From positions 62,001-126,000 of the forward strand of contig NZ_JACB01000026.1 in the NCBI RefSeq assembly GCF_000520975.1: a DNA stretch of 64,000 nt. Direction: 5' to 3'. The notes under the pieces were generated by a model that searched no databases, was not told the DNA's origin, and saw only the letters and a list, made by a program, of their open reading frames with translations. The DNA is from Aquimarina megaterium XH134 (GTDB lineage Bacteria > Bacteroidota > Bacteroidia > Flavobacteriales > Flavobacteriaceae). How positions within the stretch are numbered: position 1 is the first letter of the stretch; every line of letters begins with the position of its first letter. This document shows, piece after piece, positions 18,307-27,174 of this stretch. Position numbers and translations under genes: made by a program.

Positions 18307-18960
18307 ATGTCACTTAGTCGAATTGAAATAAAGATTTATCAAAATCATAAGAAAAGTAAAGGGCAGAATCATCGTTTCAATTCTTGGAATCATTGTTTTA
18401 AGGCTTTTAGTGATATTAAAGATACGAATTTACTGAGTTTACATCTTGGCTTTTATTTGGCTAGTTGGGGTATGTATAGAGGTTCCGGATCGTTATTGCA
18501 AAATGATTATTTAGTTCATCAAGATGCTATTAGTGTTATCAAACAGTATCATTTTTTGAGAGCCTTAAAGAACAAAGAAACAGAGGTTAATCAAACTAAA
18601 GATATCTTAGATTTGTATAGTGAATTAAGTAAGGCTTATGAGAAAAATGGTATTTCTCCTACAGGTACACTTATAAGCAAAGTTATATTAGGAACTTTGG
18701 GATGTTTACCAGCTTATGATCGTTTCTTTAAATCTGGAGCTAAGGAAAACTCAGTTACTTCATATGAAATAAATGAAAAGAGTTTGGAATCTCTTTTTCA
18801 GTTTATTTATAAAGAAAAAGAACCTCTTAAAAATATCCAATCAGTTATCTACAAAAAAGACAAACAATTTTATCCAATTATGAAATTGATTGATATGTAT
18901 TTTTGGCAATTAGGCTATGATGACTATGAATTTAGAAAAAACAAGAAAAACAAATTATGA
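18307..18960 (+). CDS. Hypothetical protein of the defence operon
   Basis: A 217-residue soluble protein. It shows a helical pattern with conserved-looking LHLGFYLASWGMYRGSGSLLQNDYLVH and a later LISKVILGTLGCLPAYDRFF. Proteins with the 'LASWGMYRGS' block are often found within restriction and other defence loci, although no function is established. No catalytic motif, signal peptide or membrane segment is seen. It follows the Mrr-like gene by 26 bp and its stop overlaps the next gene by four bases (ATGA), so it belongs to the same transcript. Confidence 0.65.
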   Translation: MSLSRIEIKIYQNHKKSKGQNHRFNSWNHCFKAFSDIKDTNLLSLHLGFYLASWGMYRGSGSLLQNDYLVHQDAISVIKQYHFLRALKNKETEVNQTKDILDLYSELSKAYEKNGISPTGTLISKVILGTLGCLPAYDRFFKSGAKENSVTSYEINEKSLESLFQFIYKEKEPLKNIQSVIYKKDKQFYPIMKLIDMYFWQLGYDDYEFRKNKKNKL

Positions 18961-19469
18961 TATCCAACCAAACCCTTACTATTCTTATTATTCTGGGAGT
19001 TCTTATAACACTTATTGGGTGGTTCTTATCCTCATTCACTACGATCGAGAACAGTGATTTTTTATTTCGTATTGGTCTCTGGCTGATAGAAGTGCCTGGC
19101 ATGTTTCTGTTATTGTCTAATGGTACATTTCTTAAAACCAGATATTCTCGTATCGCAATGGGGTTAACAGCGTTGATGATAATAGGAGTGTTGTTTAAGA
19201 TTATGCATTGGTCATTTCAGAATATATTATTGCTCATCGGATGTATAGGTATTGTATTCTCTTACTTGTTGCATTTTGTCCAGAAACCTATTAAAAAACG
19301 ATTGGATTACCTAAAACTAGCTTGGGTTATTGTGAAATATATTGGTGCCATATTATTTTTATCTCATGTTATCGGAAAAGAGTATCAAATCCTAACCACG
19401 GTATTGATGATTTTGGCATTGATGGATTATATGTTACCCAGGATAAAGAATAAAACATTGTTTGATTAA
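18957..19469 (+). CDS. Small membrane protein, last gene of the defence operon
   Basis: A 170-residue protein with about five hydrophobic helices: LTILIILGVLITLIGWFLS, LFRIGLWLIEVPGMFLLLS, IAMGLTALMIIGVLFKIMHW, ILLLIGCIGIVFSYLLHF and the last IGAILFLSHVIG...LMILALMDYML. The 'GVLFKIMHW' block resembles the membrane part of GldL-like Bacteroidetes proteins, but the rest does not extend that match. The ATG overlaps the previous stop by four bases, indicating coupled translation. If the operon acts in phage defence, this could be its membrane component together with the beta-helix protein. That is inference. Confidence 0.6.
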   Translation: MISNQTLTILIILGVLITLIGWFLSSFTTIENSDFLFRIGLWLIEVPGMFLLLSNGTFLKTRYSRIAMGLTALMIIGVLFKIMHWSFQNILLLIGCIGIVFSYLLHFVQKPIKKRLDYLKLAWVIVKYIGAILFLSHVIGKEYQILTTVLMILALMDYMLPRIKNKTLFD

Positions 19470-19579
19470 CTGTTAAAATGAGAGAAAATATATAGATATA
19501 TACCATTCTAAAAATAATTAATATTCACTTTAACAAAAACTGTTAAAATACAATCCAATACCATACAAAATAGGCCAAA

Positions 19580-19841
19580 CCCCACTTATATAAGTGGGGG
19601 TGGGTACTTATAGTAGTGGGTAGGTTAAGGGTATACATGCCATAGGGGGTACTTATGGTAGTGGGTATCACTGCCTGCAACCCTGGCCAGGGGTACTTCG
19701 ATTGCCGGGTGGGGGTACTTCAAACAGAGGCAGCACTTGTGTTTAACAGAGGTGTGGCCTCTGTTTTATACAGGACACACCTATGTTTGCACAGGGGGGT
19801 GAGTACTTCTGCAGTGGGGGGAGGGTACTTCGTAAGTACCC
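19580..19841. repeat. G-rich GGGTACTT repeat array with hairpins
   Basis: Five exact GGGTACTT copies start at 19602, 19647, 19691, 19713 and 19823, and a variant GAGTACTT starts at 19801. Many runs of three to six G lie between them. The array begins with a perfect hairpin (CCCCACTT-ATAT-AAGTGGGG, 19580-19599) and ends with another (GGGTACTT-CGT-AAGTACCC, 19823-19841). AACAGAGGC and GCCTCTGTT form a third stem in the middle. The base composition is unlike the AT-rich surroundings. No convincing gene lies within. The rest of the gap 19470-20254 is AT-rich apart from the direct repeat noted separately. Confidence 0.6.
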
Positions 19842-19897
19842 TATCGTCCTAAAAAAAGTTTACATATGTTATACTAATCCTAAAATAAGGTTACAAC

Positions 19898-19978
19898 TTT
19901 TAGTTCGTCCTGGTATTGGTTTACAATACTGAGATATTTGTACGATGATGCTCTGGTTTCAAAAAATGAAACTCATAT
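19898..19978. repeat. 81-bp direct repeat, copy 1
   Basis: Matches 22168-22248 over its full length without gaps and with about nine differences. The 3' half (TTGTACGATGATnCTCTGG then GTTTCA-AAAAA-TGAAAC, a small hairpin) is almost identical. The two copies lie on either side of the gene at 20255-21904. Confidence 0.75.
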
Positions 19979-20254
19979 AGGAGAGTTACGAATACAAAAA
20001 ACGTTCTTTTATCTTCAATGTTTTGGTATAGCGTATATCGAAATCTAGTTATTTTTTTCTTCCAGATTAAGATCTCAAAATTTTGTTAGTACTTGTGAAT
20101 ATTTATGTATATTTAATCAAAATAAACCTAAATAAATTTTATTCTATGTAACAATTTTACCTTTTATTACAAAATATTCTTCTCTTAACGTATTCCTTCT
20201 TTTTATATCCCACCTTGAAAAGAAGTAATTTATTAATCATCTAAATTTTAAAAA

Positions 20255-21904
20255 ATGAAAAGATTTTTTACCAGCTTTTTATTGATTTTTTCTATCTCAG
20301 TTTTTGCTCAAAAATATACAGTCGATACAGATCTTATTGATCAGTTTACAGACAGTGATAAGATACATATCATCCTATCAGCCAGTATCGATGCAGATGG
20401 TTTTCATACCATAGAGTTGGATTGTGATTGTGCAGATACACAAACGTTTAAACTAAAACCATTAACTTATCCAAACTTTGAAGTAAGGGTAAAGCAAGCG
20501 ATTAAAACAATCATTACTTCTACCAAGGATAATAACGATGTTCCCTTGGTTCCCAAAGATGTAACGAATACCGATTTGGTTCGTAATCGAATTACACAAC
20601 TTTTTGCACGGATTGTTACGTTTTACAATACCGAAGAAGAACGGCCCCAAGTAGCTACGATCAAATTAAAAAATGAAGAGATTCCTGTATATTATAATAC
20701 CGATGTAAAGAGTATACGAAAAATTCCCCTTGATGATCCTTTAAAAAATATAGAGGTCGAGATTTCATTCTTTGGCGGGTTTATAGAAAAGATACAAGTA
20801 AATGGCAGTTTGGGAGAAGAGAATTACTCATTCAATAACAAATACTCCATTGGGATCAGTTCTACCAAAAATATTCAACAGCTGTCGGATTATGTTTTGT
20901 ATTCTAATGAAAAAATATATAGAGACACTTCAGATACTAATGCTATAAAACTACTTCATGAAGATCAGTATCAATATGAAAAAACAGAGAAAAAGAGCCT
21001 ATTTATCCAGGTAGATGATGTGATTCGTTATATCAAAAAAGTAGATGTTAATGCCAATGATATTAGTCCCGTACCTCAAACTATTGTTCTAGATAAAAGT
21101 AAAAAAGAATCGAAACTTTACCGGGAAGAATCTTCTAAGTTATTTGAAGCGGTTGCCTATACCGATCTCATTGGGTTGTTTGATGAGGAAAGCCCTAATG
21201 GATTGGTACAGTTAGAAGTCAAAAAACGATTTAACCTGAATACACGTAGGTATGACAGGCCTTGGTATTATGGTATTATTCCGCCTTTTTTGTTGTTTGA
21301 AGGAGCAGGAGTGTTTCAGAATGCAGATGTATTCTTTCAATATTCTAAGATTGAAGAAAATAATAAATTCTTGTTACCTCAGACAGTTGGTAGCGAAACG
21401 TTTTATACCCCGATTTCGTTACTACAGTATAGAAATTTTGCAGTTGGGGGTATTCTGAATTTAATGACATTTGAGAATCAAAACTCTAAAATCAATATGT
21501 TTTTTAATGCAGGTGCTTTGTATGGTAGAACAGGTGTAAAGTTAGATGCAGCAGATGAAGAAGGAGTGTTTTATAACAACCTCGAGATCCCTTTTGAGGC
21601 TTCGATACAACTTTTACCCGAGAAAAGAGTAAGCTTTTCATTTACAGATCGTCTTTCCTGGTTCGAAACCTTTAGTGAAGATATTGCAATCCGATCTATA
21701 GAAAATAGTGAAGTAGTTTCAAAAAACAGATGGCTTAATAGTTTTAATATAGACTTACTGGTCGATATATCTACCACAGGAAAATTATTTCTGAGATATA
21801 AACTTATCCATGAATTAGATAATATAAATAATAACTTCTCACAACTTCAATTTGGGTATAGTTTCTATATTCTTAAAAATAACGGAGTAAAAGGCAAAAA
21901 ATAA
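20255..21904 (+). CDS. Secreted protein of unknown function
   Basis: A 549-residue protein with a clear signal peptide (MKRFFTSFLLIFSISVFAQ). The N-terminal part has DTDLIDQFTDSDKIHIILSASIDADGFHTIELDCDC. The middle is mixed, with VQLEVKKRFNLNTRRYDRPWYYGIIPPFLLFEGAGVF. The last 170 residues have the alternating strand pattern of an outer-membrane barrel (NFAVGGILNLMTFENQNSK; INMFFNAGALYGRTGVKL; LFLRYKLIHELDN) ending in LQFGYSFYILKNNG. No known domain was recognised. It stands alone, framed by the 81-bp direct repeats, which may mark insertion or shared regulation. Confidence 0.65.
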   Translation: MKRFFTSFLLIFSISVFAQKYTVDTDLIDQFTDSDKIHIILSASIDADGFHTIELDCDCADTQTFKLKPLTYPNFEVRVKQAIKTIITSTKDNNDVPLVPKDVTNTDLVRNRITQLFARIVTFYNTEEERPQVATIKLKNEEIPVYYNTDVKSIRKIPLDDPLKNIEVEISFFGGFIEKIQVNGSLGEENYSFNNKYSIGISSTKNIQQLSDYVLYSNEKIYRDTSDTNAIKLLHEDQYQYEKTEKKSLFIQVDDVIRYIKKVDVNANDISPVPQTIVLDKSKKESKLYREESSKLFEAVAYTDLIGLFDEESPNGLVQLEVKKRFNLNTRRYDRPWYYGIIPPFLLFEGAGVFQNADVFFQYSKIEENNKFLLPQTVGSETFYTPISLLQYRNFAVGGILNLMTFENQNSKINMFFNAGALYGRTGVKLDAADEEGVFYNNLEIPFEASIQLLPEKRVSFSFTDRLSWFETFSEDIAIRSIENSEVVSKNRWLNSFNIDLLVDISTTGKLFLRYKLIHELDNINNNFSQLQFGYSFYILKNNGVKGKK

Positions 21905-21920
21905 ATAACTATTTGATGTT

Positions 21921-22049
21921 AAGAGGTCTAAAAAGTTATTATATTTTGATTTGTCAGGTTGAGCTTGTCGAAACCCGTATTGATTATCAGTAAGATAAAA
22001 ATATTTCGACAGGCTCAATATGACATTGGACTTATTCTTTAGACCTCTT
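21921..22049. terminator. Long inverted repeat, probable terminator containing a REP pair
   Basis: The outer arms AAGAGGTCTAAA and TTTAGACCTCTT (followed by TTTTT) enclose an inverted REP-like pair: GTCAGGTTGAGCTTGTCGAA near 21953 and TTCGACAGGCTCAATATGAC near 22004. It lies directly after the secreted-protein gene and probably ends its transcript. Confidence 0.7.
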
Positions 22050-22167
22050 TTTTATGTTGAAATAATACAAAATAATAAACAGGTTTACATATTTTAACAC
22101 TAAACCGTGATCTTATTAGTATGGTTAATAAGTGTCGTTTTATTAAAAACTAGTATAACATTACTAT

Positions 22168-22248
22168 TTTTAGTCCTTCCTGTTATTAGTTTATAATACC
22201 AAGATTTTTGTACGATGATACTCTGGTTTCAAAAAATGAAACTCATAT
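22168..22248. repeat. 81-bp direct repeat, copy 2
   Basis: Second copy of the repeat at 19898-19978, with the same length and orientation. Downstream, the gap to 22753 carries a stretch TTTCTTTGCTTGCCCAAAG near 22490, of a type that recurs in Bacteroidetes genomes, and no gene. Confidence 0.75.
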
Positions 22249-22753
22249 GCGCTACTATTGTAAAAACAAAACTTTATATGAATGGATACATGTATATTTT
22301 AATGTAAGTTCTATGTAAGGATTTAGCTTGAAAATTTATTTGTCTTCAATAGCTCTGCTGAGTCTGGTCGAAGTACAATTTTCTATCGAAAATTACTACC
22401 ATTGATGTATTTTATAATGATTTGTTTTTCATAAACTTATACATTCTTAAACTTCATCTAATTCCCTTTGATTTGGCTTTCTGTTCATTTTCTTTGCTTG
22501 CCCAAAGAAAACGAACCAAAAGAAAAGGCACTTTTTCAAGGTATTTTTCAATTTCACTGAAAATCAGATTTATTGTGCTAAATCTTTCCAAGGCTTCATA
22601 GATGTTGCAAACGCAAAACAAATCTTATACTGGTGAAAAAAGATTTCAAAGCTCTGCTTTGGAACGTCAGCTTAAACACTGAATAAAATTTTATTGGATG
22701 TCTCTGACTGAGGTAGGTTTTCTTACATCGAATTCACGTTATTTTAGAATGTA

Positions 22754-22960
22754 GTGATGTATGAACACTATAATCGAATCGATACCGCGTTCTACAGAGA
22801 AAAACAAGTACAAGGTTGGTCGAGAGCAAAGAAAGAAGCATTAATGAGAGGGAAGTTGGAAACATTACCAGGATTATCCATGGCGTATCGGGATAAAGAT
22901 GGGGCTTCGACAACCTCAGCCCCCGCTGATTCGAATAAAACGACGACTTCCGAACCCTGA
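22754..22960 (+). pseudogene. Truncated GIY-YIG nuclease-family gene (C-terminal remnant)
   Basis: The 68-residue frame begins with HYNRIDTAFYREKQVQGWSRAKKEALM, which matches the C-terminal helix of small GIY-YIG nucleases of the YhbQ type ('AxxREKQLKGWxRxKKxALI'). The GIY-YIG catalytic half is missing, and no matching sequence was found just upstream. The last 20 or so residues (rich in Thr, Ser and Ala) are encoded by a REP-like repeat that begins near 22896, so the natural end has been replaced too. It is a remnant, unlikely to be active. Confidence 0.65.
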
Positions 22961-23143
22961 GCGTAGCCGAAGGGTGAGATTGATCGTGATACAGAATGAA
23001 CTCCGGTTTCGAGTGTACTTCGACAGGCCTATCCTGAGTTTATCGAAGGGCTCAGTATGACGCCTCGACCTCCGATATGGCTAAAAATAATAATATAACT
23101 CCGAAGGGTGAGACTCTCGAACCCTGAGTCAAGCCGAAGGGCC
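22896..23143. repeat. REP-like dispersed repeat cluster
   Basis: Multiple GAACCCTGAG, CGAAGGGTGAG and CGACAGGCC..CTGAG units, related to 5229-5442 in sequence and order. The rest of the gap up to 23727 is AT-rich. Near 23655-23684 a hairpin, AAAAACCTGA / TCAGGTTTTT, lies about 45 bp before the GH9 start and could act as a leader terminator. A 20-codon frame at 23410-23472 is too short to call. Confidence 0.65.
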
Positions 23144-23727
23144 ATTACTACCTATCAAAAATCATATTCTCTAACCTTATAACACGTCTATTTTCGATGA
23201 GAATCCCGTAATACAACTATGTGAATTATGTAGTAGCTAATAATATTGTTAAATATTTAATTTTTTTTCAAAAAAAAGTGTCTATGCTTGAATGATTATC
23301 ATCTCTATTAAAATAGACAAGTAACCAAGCAGAGTTTTTTCCATCAAACCAAATGGAATTAAATTAAGTTTTGTCTTAAATAATATAATCTTAAAACCTA
23401 ACGTAAATTATGAGAAATCCAGCAAAGTCATGCATACTACTCAGTGTTATGCATCTGATGTGCGACACCTAAAAACGCACATTAAATATCAATTACCAAT
23501 TTCCCTTTCTACGGGAAGTATATATTCAAAATCATAAATAATAAAAAACTAAGTCAGTCATATAGTTTTTTAAATAGTCAGTCGTGAAAATAGGTTAAAA
23601 AGCCGAGCAGTTTTGTGAGGTTTTTTGACGCATCCTAGTGATGAAAAAACATTAAAAACCTGAATGTTAAAAATCAGGTTTTTGAGGTAATCAAATCATA
23701 ACAAACAATTATTTAAAACTTACAATT

Positions 23728-26700
23728 ATGAAAAATTTAGTTAAAGTAGCTTTTTGGCTATTATTCTGTGTTTTTAGCGTGCCGAGTACTGCACAAAGCT
23801 TTAATTACGGAGAAGCATTACAAAAATCTATTTTCTTTTACGAAGTGCAACAATCCGGGAAGTTACCCGATTGGAATAGAGTGAGCTGGAGAGATGATTC
23901 GGCAATAAATGACGGTTCTGGTGTTAATAAAGATTTGACCGGAGGATGGTATGATGCGGGAGATCATGTAAAATTTGGATTTCCTATGGCGTATTCTGCT
24001 ACTATGTTGGCCTGGGGAGCTATAGAATATGAAGATGCGTATCGTAATAGCGGGCAATTACAGCATATCAAAAATAATTTACGATTTGTATGTGATTACT
24101 TTATCAAATGTCATACTGCACCCAATGAGTTCTATGGGCAGGTCGGTAATGGCGGAGCGGATCATGCATGGTGGGGTGCTGCAGAAGTAATGCCTATGGC
24201 CAGACCTGCTTATAAAATCACAAAAGCAAAACCAGGAACAGAATTAGCCGGAGAAACTGCAGCAGCATTGGCAGCAGCCAGTATTGTATTTAAAGATTCT
24301 GACCCAACTTATAGCGCGACATTACTTTCTCATGCAGAACAATTGTATGATTTTGCAGATAAGCATAGAGGAGATTATTCTATATCTATACCAGATGTAC
24401 AACAATACTATAAATCATGGAGCGGATTTAAAGATGAAATTGTATGGGGGGCTACCTGGTTGTATGAAGCCACAAAAAAACAATCCTATCTGGATAAAGC
24501 AGAATCAGAATATGATAATATGAATAATGAGCCACAGTCTACCACAAAATCGTATAAGTGGGGATTGGCCTGGGATGATAAATCATACGGATGTTACATA
24601 CTATTATCAAAGATTACGGGTAAAAATAAATATAAGATTGATGCAGAAAGACATTTGGATTATTGGACCACAGGATATAACGGAGAACGTGTTCCTTATA
24701 GTGCCGGAGGTCAGGCGCACCTAACGCAATGGGGGTCGTTACGTCATACTGCTAATACTTCGTTTTTAGCATTTGTATATAGTGATCATGTTGACACTCC
24801 AAAAAAAGCGACGTATCTCAATTTTGCAAAGCGTCAGATCAATTATATTCTGGGAGATAACCCTAGAAATAGTAGTTATGTAGTTGGTTTTGGTAATAAC
24901 TCCCCTAAAAACCCACACCATAGAACAGCACATGGGACCTGGACTAATAACCTAACAGGTTTACCAAAAAATAATAGACATATCACCTATGGAGCACTGG
25001 TAGGAGGACCGCCATCTGCCAATGATCAGTATGTAGATGATAGAGGAGATTATGTCGCAAATGAAGTTGCATGTGATTATAACGCGGCATTTACAGGAAC
25101 TTTGGCTAGGATGTATAAAGAGTTTGGAGGGACTCCACTAGCCAATTTTCCTATAAAGGAAACTCCTAAAGACGAGTTTTTGGCAGATGCCAAATTTAAC
25201 AGCAATAACCAGAATGGAATAACGGTATCGGTAATGGCCAAAAACCATACGGCATGGCCAGCCAGAACAACAAAAAACCTTTCTTTTAGATATTTCTTTG
25301 ATATTTCTGAAGCTGTGAATAGTGGCTATACCATAAGTGACTATACCATAAAACTTAGTTATGTTGAAGGAAATGGAAAATTAAAAGTTAGACCCTGGGA
25401 TGCTGCCAAAAACATATATTATGCAGAAGTTTCGTTTCCTAATGATCCTGTAGCTCCGATAGGAGAGTCTCCCAGTAGAAGAGAAGCGCAGCTACGAATA
25501 GAAGTAAAAGCAGGAATGCCATGGAATCTTGCAAATGATTATTCTGCAGATGGTCTTAATGGATCAACTCGTATCAATTCTCAGAAAATTCCAATGTATG
25601 ATAAAGGAATTTTGATTCATGGTAAAGAACCCAAAGGGAAACCAATTGCTGTATTATCGGCAAATGTAACAACAGGAAATGCTCCTTTAGAAGTGAGCTT
25701 CGATGCTTCTGGTTCTAGTGATCCCGAAGGAGATGCGTTATTCTATTCATGGGATTTTGGTAACGGACAAACATCAACAGAAGAGAAACCAGTAGTGACA
25801 TATGCCCAAATAGGATCGTATGTAGTAACGCTAACGGTAAGTGATGGTACTGATGTTTCTACACCTGTAACAGAAACCATAACTGTAATCGATGGTAATA
25901 TTCTTATTGCTGATTTTGTAGCAAATCCAACTACCGGAATAGCACCGGTAACTGTAAGTTTTGATGCTTCGGCTTCATCAGATTCTGATGGTAATCCGCT
26001 CACATATGCATGGGATTTTGGTGATGGTACTACAGGAAGTGGAGTAATAGCTACTCATGAATACACCACAGTAGGTACATATTCGGTAAAACTTACCGTA
26101 AGTAATGGGAATAAAGTGGCTGTTAAAACACTAACGGTAACTATAAGTGATGGAAAGCCCATTGCTTCTTTTACAGCTGATCCAGAAGAAGGATTTATTC
26201 CTTTACTGGTTAATTTTGATGCATCAGCCTCAGTAGATCCTTCAGGAGGAACATTAACATATCAATGGGATTTAGGTAATGGTGAGACTGCGACATCAGA
26301 AACTGCATCTACAACCTATACAGCAGTAGGAGATTTTACCGTTACACTTACCGTAACGAATCAATTAGGAAAAACAGATACAGCAACCAAAGTGATTAAA
26401 GCATCCGATGGATCTGTTGATTGTGCTTTTGGAACTCCACTCGATTCTGGTATACCTTCTATTCATCAACGCTATGATTACATTCATGTTTTAGGACAAG
26501 GAGGGCCAGATTTTAGCAATGTTACTCATTTTGTTTTAAACTGGGATAATCGTAATAACGGGTTGTATCAATTCTCAATGAATACCAATAATGGAGTACC
26601 AAACTGGTATGTTGATATGTTAGGAAAAATAACGCACAACCTAAAAGCGGCTAGCCCAAGTGTAACACTAACAGGAACCGGGTTTCCAAAATTTGATGGA

Positions 26701-27096
26701 TCATACTATGCTGCTCAACATGAAGGGAATTTTGTCTTAGTGTCTAAAAACAAAGGGTTTACCGTGTATTTTAGTACATCGGCGACTCCTCCGGATTGCT
26801 CTAGTTCTTTAGAAAGAACGGCTATGAAAAATAAGAACTCAACAGACCATCAATTTGACATCACAATAAGTCCAAATCCTGTTAAAAATAAATTAACCAT
26901 CGTTGGTACCGAAGATCTAAAAGGAAGCCAGATTATCATCACAAACTTAGCAGGGGAGGTAATCAGAAGCTATGCTATAGGTAAGAGTAAGAAATCTACT
27001 ATGATTCGTGTAGATCACTTAAGTTCTGGCCTGTATTTGGCAAAAGTAACCACAGTACATGGTAAACATATCGTTACCAAATTCATTATAGAATGA
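23728..27096 (+). CDS. GH9 endoglucanase with CBM3c, three PKD domains, module X and T9SS sorting domain
   Basis: A 1122-residue secreted cellulase. Signal peptide 1-22. GH9 catalytic domain about 24-470: [15 protein letters not shown] with D76 and D79, HHRTAHGTW, and [19 protein letters not shown] with the acid E446. A CBM3c follows (about 481-637), which in processive GH9 enzymes feeds the chain into the active site. Three PKD domains (about 641-720, 722-803, 805-895) lead to the cysteine-bounded module X (899-1024). The type A C-terminal sorting domain is at 1042-1122 ([12 protein letters not shown] ... GLYLAKV ... TKFIIE). It should act outside the cell or on its surface, cutting beta-1,4-glucan. 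A hairpin separates it from the GH48 gene. Confidence 0.95.
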   Translation: MKNLVKVAFWLLFCVFSVPSTAQSFNYGEALQKSIFFYEVQQSGKLPDWNRVSWRDDSAINDGSGVNKDLTGGWYDAGDHVKFGFPMAYSATMLAWGAIEYEDAYRNSGQLQHIKNNLRFVCDYFIKCHTAPNEFYGQVGNGGADHAWWGAAEVMPMARPAYKITKAKPGTELAGETAAALAAASIVFKDSDPTYSATLLSHAEQLYDFADKHRGDYSISIPDVQQYYKSWSGFKDEIVWGATWLYEATKKQSYLDKAESEYDNMNNEPQSTTKSYKWGLAWDDKSYGCYILLSKITGKNKYKIDAERHLDYWTTGYNGERVPYSAGGQAHLTQWGSLRHTANTSFLAFVYSDHVDTPKKATYLNFAKRQINYILGDNPRNSSYVVGFGNNSPKNPHHRTAHGTWTNNLTGLPKNNRHITYGALVGGPPSANDQYVDDRGDYVANEVACDYNAAFTGTLARMYKEFGGTPLANFPIKETPKDEFLADAKFNSNNQNGITVSVMAKNHTAWPARTTKNLSFRYFFDISEAVNSGYTISDYTIKLSYVEGNGKLKVRPWDAAKNIYYAEVSFPNDPVAPIGESPSRREAQLRIEVKAGMPWNLANDYSADGLNGSTRINSQKIPMYDKGILIHGKEPKGKPIAVLSANVTTGNAPLEVSFDASGSSDPEGDALFYSWDFGNGQTSTEEKPVVTYAQIGSYVVTLTVSDGTDVSTPVTETITVIDGNILIADFVANPTTGIAPVTVSFDASASSDSDGNPLTYAWDFGDGTTGSGVIATHEYTTVGTYSVKLTVSNGNKVAVKTLTVTISDGKPIASFTADPEEGFIPLLVNFDASASVDPSGGTLTYQWDLGNGETATSETASTTYTAVGDFTVTLTVTNQLGKTDTATKVIKASDGSVDCAFGTPLDSGIPSIHQRYDYIHVLGQGGPDFSNVTHFVLNWDNRNNGLYQFSMNTNNGVPNWYVDMLGKITHNLKAASPSVTLTGTGFPKFDGSYYAAQHEGNFVLVSKNKGFTVYFSTSATPPDCSSSLERTAMKNKNSTDHQFDITISPNPVKNKLTIVGTEDLKGSQIIITNLAGEVIRSYAIGKSKKSTMIRVDHLSSGLYLAKVTTVHGKHIVTKFIIE

Positions 27097-27113
27097 TAGT
27101 TCACAATTAACCA

Positions 27114-27148
27114 AAAAGAGCGGGACATTCTTTCTCTCCTGCTCTTTT
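27114..27148 (+). terminator. Hairpin between GH9 and GH48 genes
   Basis: AAAAGAGCGGGA pairs with TCCTGCTCTTTT with one G-T wobble. It may terminate the GH9 transcript or partly attenuate transcription into the GH48 gene, 27 bp further on. Confidence 0.6.
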
Positions 27149-27174
27149 AACACTAACTCTTAAAACTTAATAAA

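Noticed and set aside
11678-19469. Phase-variable hsdS inversion system
   Set aside because: The internal repeats of hsdS are present, but no recombinase gene or second silent hsdS copy is in the window.
19655-19852. Frame of 65 codons in the G-rich array
   Set aside because: It follows the repeats and has no protein-like pattern; the array explains it.
23410-23472. Frame of 20 codons upstream of the GH9 gene
   Set aside because: Too short and without a recognisable leader or regulatory arrangement.
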